A stretch of DNA of 6,735 nucleotides from CAVPRW01 sp046727435 [NCBI: bacterium] (lineage in GTDB: Bacteria; Tectomicrobia; Entotheonellia; J063), in NCBI GenBank assembly GCA_046727435.1, contig JBKPCR010000228.1, positions 1 through 6,735 of the forward strand, given 5' to 3'. This document shows positions 1 through 6,459 of the stretch, piece by piece; positions within the stretch are counted from its first letter, which is position 1; every line of letters begins with the position of its first letter. The position numbers were made by a program, and so were the translations under genes. The notes beneath the pieces were generated by a model. That model saw only the letters and a list, made by a program, of their open reading frames with translations. It made no database searches and was not told where the DNA came from.

Positions 1-153
1 AAATGCAATCTCTGCAATGGCCAGCCCGCTTGTGCAGAGGCCTGTCCCACGGCAGCGATCGAGTACGTTGAGGTGGAGACGGCGGATTGGCTCGGCGATT
101 TTGCAGCGCAGCGTGCCCAAACCGACCTGGTTGGACTTGGCGCGGGGCGATAG
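1..153 (+). CDS. [4Fe-4S] ferredoxin-like electron-transfer subunit, C-terminal 50 residues (5' end outside window)
   Basis: Reading frame 1 is open from the window edge to the TAG at 151-153 and encodes 50 residues. The visible part starts inside a cluster-binding motif: Cys residues at visible positions 2, 5, 11 and 15 in a C-x2-C-x5-C-x3-C-P arrangement, followed by T-A-A-I. This is the pattern of HycB/DmsB-like multi-cluster ferredoxins, where CxxC...GxPxC...CP(T)xAI marks a [4Fe-4S] site. The remaining 30 or so residues form an acidic, Ala-rich tail with no further Cys. The stop lies 8 bases before the flavoprotein start and an AOR-family gene follows, so this is most likely the subunit that carries electrons from the AOR catalytic subunit to the flavoprotein. 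Total length and number of clusters cannot be seen. The ferredoxin class is well supported; the role is inferred from context. Confidence 0.85.
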   Translation, partial: KCNLCNGQPACAEACPTAAIEYVEVETADWLGDFAAQRAQTDLVGLGAGR

Positions 154-161
154 GGGGTTGT

Positions 162-1484
162 ATGGCGTCGAAACGACATGTCATTGTGGGAGGGGGCACC
201 GCTGGGTTGAACGCCATCACGACTATCCGGGAGATCGATCATGGTGCCTCGGAGATCGTCCTGGTATCGGTGGAACGGCCATACTCGCGGATGGTACTGC
301 CCTACTATCTGGCGCGCGACATCACGGAATCGCACGTGTTTACGGCCAATCCCTCGCGGCTGGCGCAGTTGAAAGTGACACCTCACCTGGGCCGCTACGC
401 TACGAGCCTCGACACCAAGGCTCAGCAGCTGACCCTGGACAACGGGACGGTCCTCGAGTACGACGACCTGCTCATCGCCACTGGCTCCTCAGCCGTGCGC
501 GCTCCCGTTCCCGGAGCCGATGGCGTAGGGGTCCATAGCTTCTGGACGCTGGATCAGGCACGCCCTGTCCTCAGCGGCATCGCCGCAGGAACACAGGTGG
601 TGATGGTAGGAGCAGGGTTCATCGCCTTTACCATTCTTAACAGCATCCTCAAATTAGGGGCAAAACTGAGCATCGTCGAGATTGCGCCGCAAATCCTGCC
701 GCGCATGATCGATCGCACCGGAGCGGAGATCGTCGAGGGCTGGTTGAAGCGCCATGGTGTGGAGGTCCGAACCAGTGCGCAGTTGCAGGGCATCGATGAT
801 GTGAACGATCGTAAACGCCTACGCTTCCAGGAGTCCGGCGAGTTGGAGGCCGACCTGGTGATCATGGCCACGGGGATTCGTACGAATCTCGACTGGCTGG
901 CTGGCGCTGGAATTGAGGTCAATCGCGGTGTGGTCGTTGATGATCATCTCCGGTCGAGCGTCCCCAATGTCTATGCCGCGGGGGATGTCGCCGAAGGACG
1001 TGATTTCGTGACTGGAGAACGCGCCGTCCACGCCATCGAGCCCACAGCTATGGAGCACGGCAGGATCGTCGGTGCCAATATGGCTGGGCAACCGCTGGCC
1101 TATCGCGGCAGCTTGCTGATGAACATCGTCGATGTGGCAGACCTCGAGATCGCCAGTTTCGGTGCCTGGGATCATGCGAGCGCCGAAGTATCGAGTGCGG
1201 TGAAACCCGACCAGCCGGCATATCGCAAGCTCTTGTGGCAGGGAGATCGCCTCATCGGCGCGATTATCCTTGGTATCTCCACGGACATCTGGACTACCAA
1301 TGACGTCGGCATGCTGAAGGGGCTGGTGCAATCCGGCTCCGGATTGGGGCCGTGGAAAGAGTACCTGCGCCGCAATCCATTTGACATCAAGAAGGCATTT
1401 CTCGCCTCGCGCACCACGGCGCAGCTTCTGCCGCAAAAGATCCTGGCTCGTCCGTCAATCCCGGCGGGTCGTGTCTCGGTTTAA
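162..1484 (+). CDS. FAD-dependent pyridine-nucleotide oxidoreductase (NirB/NADH oxidase/rubredoxin-reductase type), probable AOR electron-output subunit
   Basis: The 440-residue cytoplasmic flavoprotein has the two-dinucleotide-binding-domain fold. The FAD Rossmann motif is G10-G-G-T-A-G15; ATG motifs lie at 106-108 and 236-238. The NAD(P)H site is G150-A-G-F-I-A155, with Glu173 closing the second strand of that fold. The FAD ribityl-binding Y-A-A-G-D motif is at 271-275. A C-terminal domain of about 120 residues follows, as in NADH oxidase and NirB-like reductases. No redox-active CxxxxC disulfide is present, so it is not a dithiol reductase. The start at 162 was chosen because an AGGGGG sequence at 152-157 overlaps the previous stop and the fold begins right after it. 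The in-frame ATG at 87 would add 25 atypical residues and overlap the ferredoxin gene by 67 bases. It lies between the FeS gene and the AOR gene, so it probably passes electrons to NAD(P)+. Family assignment is firm; partner and nucleotide preference are inferred. Confidence 0.88.
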   Translation: MASKRHVIVGGGTAGLNAITTIREIDHGASEIVLVSVERPYSRMVLPYYLARDITESHVFTANPSRLAQLKVTPHLGRYATSLDTKAQQLTLDNGTVLEYDDLLIATGSSAVRAPVPGADGVGVHSFWTLDQARPVLSGIAAGTQVVMVGAGFIAFTILNSILKLGAKLSIVEIAPQILPRMIDRTGAEIVEGWLKRHGVEVRTSAQLQGIDDVNDRKRLRFQESGELEADLVIMATGIRTNLDWLAGAGIEVNRGVVVDDHLRSSVPNVYAAGDVAEGRDFVTGERAVHAIEPTAMEHGRIVGANMAGQPLAYRGSLLMNIVDVADLEIASFGAWDHASAEVSSAVKPDQPAYRKLLWQGDRLIGAIILGISTDIWTTNDVGMLKGLVQSGSGLGPWKEYLRRNPFDIKKAFLASRTTAQLLPQKILARPSIPAGRVSV

Positions 1485-1496
1485 GGGAGCCTACAC

Positions 1497-1506
1497 AGGG
1501 AGGGAG
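1497..1506 (+). promoter_or_regulatory. Shine-Dalgarno sequence for the AOR gene
   Basis: The purine block AGGGAGGGAG ends 5 bases before the GTG at 1512 and supports that non-ATG start. The next in-frame alternatives lie inside the conserved GGYAGxxLRVDL segment at the beginning of AOR proteins and would truncate the N-terminal pterin-binding domain. Confidence 0.7.
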
Positions 1507-1511
1507 CATTC

Positions 1512-3410
1512 GTGGAGACCAGTGTACCCGGCGGCTATGCCGGCCAGATTTTGCGCGTTGATTTGACCAATGAACGGATCTGGACCCAGCCCCTGAGCCC
1601 TGAAGAATATCGTCAGTATCTCGGGGGTGTCGGCATCGGGGCCAAGATCTTGTACGAGGAAGTGCCGCCTGACGTCCAGTGGGATCACCCGGAGAATCGC
1701 CTGATTCTGGCCACGGGGCCGCTCGCCGGCTTGCCGGTGTGGGGCACTGGCGGGCTGACTGTGGTGACGCGCGGAGCCATGACTAATGGCGCGACCTCCA
1801 CCCAGGCGAACGGCTTCTTTGGGGCGAATCTCAAATATTCGGGCTATGACGCCATCGTCTTCCAGGGGCAGGCTACCCGCTGGGTTTACCTCTACATTAA
1901 GGATGACCTTGTCGAGCTACGCGATGCCGCGCAGCTGCTGGGCAAGGATACCTGGGAGATGCAGGATACGCTCAATGCCGAACATGGACTGAGCGGTCAT
2001 CAGATGAGCGTCTATGGCATCGGTCCGGCCGGAGAAAATCTGGTACGCTTCGCCGTGATTGCCGGCGATTATGGACATGTCGCCAGCAAGAACGGCTGCG
2101 GGGCGGTGATGGGACAGAAGAAGGTCAAGGCCGTGTGCATTGTCCGTGGCTCGCGCGGGTTACGCGCAGTGGACGCACGAGGCCTTTACCAGGCTGCGGA
2201 TGACATCGCCTATGACCTGAAGACCGATCCATCGACGCGCTCATTGTACGAATATGGCACCCTGCCGGGAGTGGTCAACCTCCTCGGCTTGGGCGCGCTG
2301 CCCATCAAGAACTACACCACCAATGAGAAGCCCGAAGGGACCGACATCTCTCTTTGGGAGGCCCCGGCCCTGCGCAACGGCTTCGATCATCGTGGACATC
2401 AGTGCAGCGCCTGTGGCATGCACCACTGCCATATGCAAGTCCTACCCTCGGGTCCTCACCAGGGCAAAATCGTCGACGAGCCAGAGTATGAGGGCTGGTC
2501 AGGCTCCGGCTGGGCGATCGGTCTGACCGATCGGGTGGCTACATCCTGGTTGAATACGCAGATCGATCGGGCTGGCGTGGACGTTAATGAATTTGGCTGG
2601 CTGATCGGCTGGGTCATGGAGTGTATGGAGAAGGGGTATATCACCAAAGAGCAGTTGGGCGGGCTGGAGGTGCGTTGGGGTGATGCCGAAGCCGCCAATC
2701 AATTGTTGCAACTGATTGCCCAACGGCAACACCTTGGCGACCTTCTGGCTGAGGGCGTCAAGCGGGCGTCTGAGCGCCTGGGGGGGCCAGCGGCCGACTG
2801 TGCCATCTATACGATGAAGGGGGCAACGCCGCGCGGCCATGACCACCGCGCACGCTGGGAGGAGATGCTCGACACTTGTACCGGGAGCACTGGCACGTTA
2901 GAGTCGGGTGCTGCGGTAAAGCCGCAGGAGATGGGGCTGCCCGCACGCATCAATCCTTTCGACCCAGATGCCGTGGCGAAGATGGTCGGGTTATTACAAG
3001 GGCGTCGCCATTTTGAGGATTCGCTGGGGGCCTGTATCTTCACTACGCGCACGACCATCGAAAATCTGTGCTGTGCGCTCAACGCGGCCACTGGATGGGA
3101 TTACACGCTAGGCGAGGCGCTGCACTTTGGTCGCCGCACGTCCGCATTGCTGCGCGCCTTTAATATACGCTGTGGCATCGGCCCCGAGCTCGAAAAACCC
3201 TCGAAGCGCTATGGCTCGGTGCCGGTAAACGGTCCAGCCGCAGGGATTGCCATTGAGCCCCACTGGGAACATATGCTGGACGTCTGGTACGAGACGGTGC
3301 GGTACGACCGCCAGACTGGACTGCCAAAGCCTGACCTTCTACGCGAGTTGGGGCTGGAGCATTTGATCCCCGAGCTGTGGGGGGAAGAGGTACCAAGCCG
3401 TGCCGTCTGA
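1512..3410 (+). CDS. aor: Aldehyde:ferredoxin oxidoreductase family tungsten/molybdenum bis-pterin catalytic subunit
   Basis: The 632-residue protein has the usual length for the AOR family, which oxidises aldehydes to acids (or reduces acids) at a W or Mo bis-pyranopterin centre next to a [4Fe-4S] cluster. Seen in order: the N-terminal G-G-Y-A-G-Q-I-L-R-V-D-L segment (8-18); the TGPLAG and G-x-T-V-V-T-R-G pterin region (69-88); the GFFG-x-x-L-K-x-S-G-Y-D block (101-113); and the S-K-N-G-C-G-A-V-M-G-x-K-x-x-K-A-V pterin motif (192-208). Cluster ligands are probably Cys298, Cys301, Cys306 and Cys508, the last within the D-S-L-G-A-C motif at 503-508. The E-P-E-Y-E segment (323-327) and the R-G-H-D-H segment (441-445) are candidate active-site regions by analogy with the Glu and His of archaeal AOR. 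The Cys298 region reads C-x2-C-x4-C, one residue longer than the C-x2-C-x3-C of classical archaeal AOR. There is no export signal. The gene lies 27 bases after the flavoprotein and its end overlaps the MoaD-like gene by 11 bases. The aldehyde substrate cannot be told from sequence. Confidence 0.93.
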   Translation: METSVPGGYAGQILRVDLTNERIWTQPLSPEEYRQYLGGVGIGAKILYEEVPPDVQWDHPENRLILATGPLAGLPVWGTGGLTVVTRGAMTNGATSTQANGFFGANLKYSGYDAIVFQGQATRWVYLYIKDDLVELRDAAQLLGKDTWEMQDTLNAEHGLSGHQMSVYGIGPAGENLVRFAVIAGDYGHVASKNGCGAVMGQKKVKAVCIVRGSRGLRAVDARGLYQAADDIAYDLKTDPSTRSLYEYGTLPGVVNLLGLGALPIKNYTTNEKPEGTDISLWEAPALRNGFDHRGHQCSACGMHHCHMQVLPSGPHQGKIVDEPEYEGWSGSGWAIGLTDRVATSWLNTQIDRAGVDVNEFGWLIGWVMECMEKGYITKEQLGGLEVRWGDAEAANQLLQLIAQRQHLGDLLAEGVKRASERLGGPAADCAIYTMKGATPRGHDHRARWEEMLDTCTGSTGTLESGAAVKPQEMGLPARINPFDPDAVAKMVGLLQGRRHFEDSLGACIFTTRTTIENLCCALNAATGWDYTLGEALHFGRRTSALLRAFNIRCGIGPELEKPSKRYGSVPVNGPAAGIAIEPHWEHMLDVWYETVRYDRQTGLPKPDLLRELGLEHLIPELWGEEVPSRAV

Positions 3411-3744
3411 TGGAGATCGACATACGGCATTGGTTCAGCCAGAAGGTCATGTCGAGGTTGACACGGTGGCCTGGGTGACGCGCTACGTCGGGGGCAACGG
3501 CAGCGATCGGATTGGCTTTGATCTGGCTCTTGAACCCGGCGACACCGTCCGCATGGTGCTTCGCCGTTTGAGCCAACGCTTTCCTCAACTCCAGCGTGCG
3601 CTCTGGGATCCAGCGTCCGGCGAGCTAGGGGAGCATATCGAGGTCGTGGTCAATGGCGCCATCCTGGGCGTCCGTCACAGCCTGGATAGCCAGCTCAAGG
3701 ACGGCGATCGTATCTTGTTGTTTGGGCAGTATATGGGGGGGTAA
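3400..3744 (+). CDS. MoaD/ThiS-family sulfur carrier protein with C-terminal Gly-Gly
   Basis: The 114-residue protein has a beta-grasp (ubiquitin-like) pattern typical of MoaD: a first strand at about 22-30, L-x-L-E-P-G-D-T-V-x-x-V-L (42-54), a helix with R-F-P-x-L (60-64), I-E-V-V-V-N-G (80-86), and L-K-D-G-D-R-I-L-L-F (99-108). It ends in Y-M-G-G, the diglycine tail that an E1-like enzyme adenylates and that carries the thiocarboxylate used for dithiolene sulfur. It is about 30 residues longer than typical MoaD, mostly as a polar N-terminal extension. The GTG at 3400 overlaps the AOR stop by 11 bases, with AAGAGG 9 bases upstream (3385-3390), which suggests translational coupling. A later start such as TTG 3430 or GTG 3466 would give a more standard length and cannot be excluded. 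MoaD-like genes commonly accompany AOR genes, so it probably serves W/Mo-pterin synthesis for this enzyme. Confidence 0.87.
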   Translation: MPSDGDRHTALVQPEGHVEVDTVAWVTRYVGGNGSDRIGFDLALEPGDTVRMVLRRLSQRFPQLQRALWDPASGELGEHIEVVVNGAILGVRHSLDSQLKDGDRILLFGQYMGG

Positions 3745-3761
3745 CAGGGGAACAGGCGCGA

Positions 3762-4937
3762 TTACCTGCCAAAAATCGCCACAGAACAGGTGAACGAACC
3801 CGGCCGCCCGCCGATGTTATGCGTCAGGCCGAGGGTTGGATTCTTGCGTTGGCGAGGCCCGGCCTTTCCCTGTATCTGCTTGTACACCTCATAGATCATC
3901 CGTAGCCCGCTCCCACCGATCGGGTGGCCGAAGCACTTCAGCCCACCGTCGGGGTTCACGGCTAACTCGCCGTTCAATTCAAATGTCCCGGCATCGACGC
4001 GCTCGCGGGCGCGGCCGCGTGGGGCAAAGCCAAGATCCTCGTAGATCAGCAACTCCGTGATGGTGAAGCAGTCATGGACCTCGGCGAGGTCGATCTCCTG
4101 CAGCGGGTTCTTGATGCCGGCTTGCTCATAGGCCATCTTCGCGGCCCGGACGCTCTCCTCAAAGTGTACAAAGTCGTAATCATCCTGCAGCAGCCCCTGT
4201 CGGCCTGAGACGGCGAAGCCGATGCCCTTCACCAGGACATAGTCATCGCGAATCTTTTTGGCGATGTCCGGCCGCGTGATGATCGCCACCGCTGCCCCAT
4301 CGCTCACGCCGCAGCAGTCATAAAGGCCAAGCGGCCAGGCCACGGTCGGAGCCTTCAAAACATCTTCAACCGCGATCTCGCGCCGGAAGTGGGCTTTTGG
4401 GTTCTTCGCCCCATTGGCGTGGTTTTTCACCGCAATCTTGGCCAGAATGCGCTTGAGTTCCTCCATGGGGAGATCGTAATGGTGCGCGTAACGTGTGGCC
4501 GCCAAAGCGAACTGTACCGGTGGTGGCACTGCCGGCTCTACACCACTGGTCAAATTGCCCGCGCCCACCGCTAGCCCGGTGTAGGGATTATCTTTGAGCT
4601 TCTCGACGCCGGCCACCATGACGATATCGTACACGCCGGCGGTAACGGCAAAGCAGGCATTCATGAAGGCGTCGGTCGCCGTGGCACAGGCGTTTTCCAC
4701 GCGGGTAATAGGGATGTAGTCGAATTTCAGCGCGTTGGCGAGAAATTGCCCGGTGAGGTCGGAGCCTACAGTGCCCACCCATGCAGCTTGGATATCTTTG
4801 GCCTCGAGCTTCGCATCCTCAAACGCCTCATAGCCAGCCTCGACCAGCAGGTCTTCGAGTGAGGCATCCCAGCGTTCGCCAAACTTGGTACATCCCATAC
4901 CGACGATCGCCACTTTATCCCGAATGCTCTCCGCCAT
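3762..4937 (-). CDS. SCP2-type thiolase (acetyl-CoA acetyltransferase-like)
   Basis: The 391-residue cytoplasmic protein belongs to the thiolase superfamily, whose members condense two acyl-CoAs or cleave 3-ketoacyl-CoA with CoA. The N-terminal strand V-A-I-V-G-M-G-x-T-K-F-G (9-20) is typical of the SCP2/archaeal thiolase branch. The nucleophile Cys84 lies in E-N-A-C-A-T-A. His288 lies in V-H-D-C-F (287-291). His338 lies in C-F-G-H-P-I-G-G-S-G (335-344). The protein ends with N-I-G-G-R-P-G-S-F-x-C-S-V-A-I-F-G (374-390), the branch-specific replacement of the classical C-terminal CxG motif. All residues needed for activity appear present. The start ATG has AAGGGAG 6 bases upstream (4944-4950). 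It follows the DUF35 fusion gene on the same strand after a 102-base repeat-rich spacer. Thiolases of this branch often act only together with a DUF35 protein, so the fusion gene is the likely partner. Acetoacetyl-CoA formation or thiolytic cleavage of a longer or branched ketoacyl-CoA are both possible. Confidence 0.92.
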   Translation of the reverse strand: MAESIRDKVAIVGMGCTKFGERWDASLEDLLVEAGYEAFEDAKLEAKDIQAAWVGTVGSDLTGQFLANALKFDYIPITRVENACATATDAFMNACFAVTAGVYDIVMVAGVEKLKDNPYTGLAVGAGNLTSGVEPAVPPPVQFALAATRYAHHYDLPMEELKRILAKIAVKNHANGAKNPKAHFRREIAVEDVLKAPTVAWPLGLYDCCGVSDGAAVAIITRPDIAKKIRDDYVLVKGIGFAVSGRQGLLQDDYDFVHFEESVRAAKMAYEQAGIKNPLQEIDLAEVHDCFTITELLIYEDLGFAPRGRARERVDAGTFELNGELAVNPDGGLKCFGHPIGGSGLRMIYEVYKQIQGKAGPRQRKNPTLGLTHNIGGRPGSFTCSVAIFGR

Positions 4938-4960
4938 ACTGGGCTCCCTTCTTGAAGAAC

Positions 4961-5038
4961 AGTGCTGAGGGATGAGTGCTGAGGAATGCGAGAAGAAAAG
5001 TGCCCCTTCTCAGCACTCAGCACTCAGGACTCAGCACT
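4961..5038. repeat. Inverted array of heptamer repeats forming a long hairpin
   Basis: The right arm holds four tandem heptamers from 5009 to 5036: CTCAGCA, CTCAGCA, CTCAGGA, CTCAGCA. The left arm holds four heptamer-phased units in opposite orientation from 4961 to 4988: AGTGCTG, AGGGATG, AGTGCTG, AGGAATG. Positions 4961-4983 pair with 5016-5038 at 20 of 23 positions (only 4970-4972 against 5027-5029 fail), around a 32-base loop. The element fills most of the spacer between the DUF35 fusion and the thiolase gene. Its hairpin begins one base after the fusion stop codon. No T-run follows on the transcribed (minus) strand, so it does not look like an ordinary intrinsic terminator. It may be an mRNA-stabilising or processing hairpin, or a dispersed intergenic repeat. 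Confidence 0.85.
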
Positions 5039-5039
5039 C

Positions 5040-6452
5040 TCAGTTCCGCACTCGCACTGGCGTACATTTCCAGTAGTAGTTATGAATGCCCTCTGCCTCA
5101 TAGAGCTTACGGAAGCTCATTTCGAGAGGCATATCGACCTCAATCTCCTCGATGGCGCGGTCGGTCATCGTCATCAACGCACGACCACCCCCATCGAAAT
5201 TGACGACACACACTACCAGCGGCACATCCACTGAGCCGGCGATATAATCCAGCGCGTAGGTGAACAACTTCCCTGGCTTATCGGCCAGCCGCACCTGGTC
5301 GTAGTCATCCCGCTGGCGACACTTCGTGCAGACTCGTTGCGGCGGATATTGCACAGTTCCGCAAGCACGACACTTGGCAGCAAAGAAACGCAGATTTCGC
5401 TCGCGCTCGCGGAATAAAGCGGTTGCTGACGGCGTTGGCATCGGCGGGCGTCGCACCCCGGGGTCTGGCTGATGGAGACCCCGCCACTTGAGGAATTGTT
5501 CATAATTGGGTAAGAGTTTCTTGGCTGTAAGATGTGCTCTCATGCCGCGTCGCGCCGCAAGCTGCGCCTTCTCCGGCGTCACCTGCAAGCTGAAGATGTC
5601 ACAGCCATCGCCATAGCTGACCAGCAGCAGGCGATCTCCTGGTTGGGCGTCCTCGATGGCCGCGATCAACAGCATCAGAGGAAATGCTGCACCGGTATTC
5701 CCCAGCACGCTGAACAACCCATCTTGCACCTGGGCTGCTTCCAGCCCGAGGGCACGTGCAGCCTCGCGATGAGCACGCGCGTCTGGTGCAGAGAAGATCA
5801 CCTTGGCGTAATCCTTTGTGGTCGTGCCGAATTTTTGCAAGGCCTTCGATGCCGATTCACGGAGCGACTCGATGAAGCCTTTCTCTAGCCGAAAGCGATC
5901 TTCCCACGAGCGCACCATGGCTTCGTCGGCGGAGCGCCAGGTATCCATGATCTCATGGGAAAACGACAGATGCCCGTCGATGCTAGCGATTATCTGATCG
6001 TCGCCAACCAGCAGGGCTGCAGCCCCATCGCCGAACGTGCGTTCGAACGATGAGCGCGGCTGCGCCAGGCGATTATCGGCTGCTACGACGGCAACGCGCT
6101 TCGCCGATGCTGCCTTGGTAGCATCCAGGGCGAGCTTGAGGGCGTTGGTTCCGGCGCGTAGGCTGTCAGCGCAATCGACGGTGAAGATATCCGTTCGCAG
6201 ATTCGCCGCCCAACCAATCGTGGTCGCCGACTGTTTCTCGGCGTATGGCGGCGTCGTACTAGCGAAATATAGTGCGTCGATAGTCGCAGCATCCATCGCG
6301 GTCAAGGCATCGCGCAGGGCGGCCACGGCCATGGTGACGCTGTCTTCATCGAAGTTGGCAATGGCACGCTCGCTAGGACTCTCCCAGCCAGCCGTCCCTT
6401 TTCCCAGGCGAAACAATGGGATGTACGCACCGTATGAGACAATGCCAGCCAT
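5040..6452 (-). CDS. HMG-CoA-synthase-fold (thiolase-like) protein fused to a DUF35 zinc-ribbon/OB-fold domain
   Basis: The 470-residue protein has two parts. Residues 1-295 resemble archaeal-type HMG-CoA synthase/ketoacyl synthase III: I-V-S-Y-G-A-Y-I-P (4-12), R-A-G-T-N-A-L (99-105), F-G-D-G-A-A-A-L-L-V-G (140-150), V-L-G-N-T-G (249-254), and G-D-R-L-L-L-V-S-Y-G-D-G (272-283). Residues 304-470 form a DUF35 module: a helix with Y-E-Q-F-L-K-W-R-G (317-325), a zinc ribbon with Cys361, Cys364, Cys375 and Cys378 (C-x2-C-x10-C-x2-C), then a beta-rich OB-fold to the end. Against remembered archaeal HMG-CoA synthases, the catalytic Glu, Cys and His align with Thr66, Leu98 and Ser221. Cys94 lies four residues before the expected nucleophile. 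The ATG has AGGAGG 7 bases upstream. It is the first complete gene of the minus-strand cluster, followed by a thiolase. It probably forms a thiolase-DUF35 complex; a true synthase activity is doubtful. Confidence 0.87.
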   Translation of the reverse strand: MAGIVSYGAYIPLFRLGKGTAGWESPSERAIANFDEDSVTMAVAALRDALTAMDAATIDALYFASTTPPYAEKQSATTIGWAANLRTDIFTVDCADSLRAGTNALKLALDATKAASAKRVAVVAADNRLAQPRSSFERTFGDGAAALLVGDDQIIASIDGHLSFSHEIMDTWRSADEAMVRSWEDRFRLEKGFIESLRESASKALQKFGTTTKDYAKVIFSAPDARAHREAARALGLEAAQVQDGLFSVLGNTGAAFPLMLLIAAIEDAQPGDRLLLVSYGDGCDIFSLQVTPEKAQLAARRGMRAHLTAKKLLPNYEQFLKWRGLHQPDPGVRRPPMPTPSATALFRERERNLRFFAAKCRACGTVQYPPQRVCTKCRQRDDYDQVRLADKPGKLFTYALDYIAGSVDVPLVVCVVNFDGGGRALMTMTDRAIEEIEVDMPLEMSFRKLYEAEGIHNYYWKCTPVRVRN

Positions 6453-6459
6453 GCATTCT

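Noticed and set aside
17-538. Plus-strand open frame of 173 codons overlapping the ferredoxin and flavoprotein genes
   Set aside because: Arg/Gly/Ser-rich translation with no recognisable motif; it is out of frame with two genes that carry clear FeS and FAD motifs.
819-1436. Minus-strand open frame of 205 codons inside the flavoprotein gene
   Set aside because: Antisense to a well-supported coding region, no ribosome-binding site or family motif; a typical shadow in GC-rich DNA.
3755-3780. Possible terminator hairpin (GGCGCGATT against AATCGCC) at the convergent junction
   Set aside because: Seven pairs with a bulge, no following T-run on either strand, and most of it is inside the thiolase coding sequence.
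5009-5043. Tandem CTCAGCA units considered as a CRISPR array
   Set aside because: Units are 7 bases long and contiguous, with no spacers and no cas genes nearby.
5541-5543. In-frame ATG (Met304) as an internal start producing a separate DUF35 protein
   Set aside because: No Shine-Dalgarno sequence precedes it on the minus strand, so a single fused product is the simplest reading.
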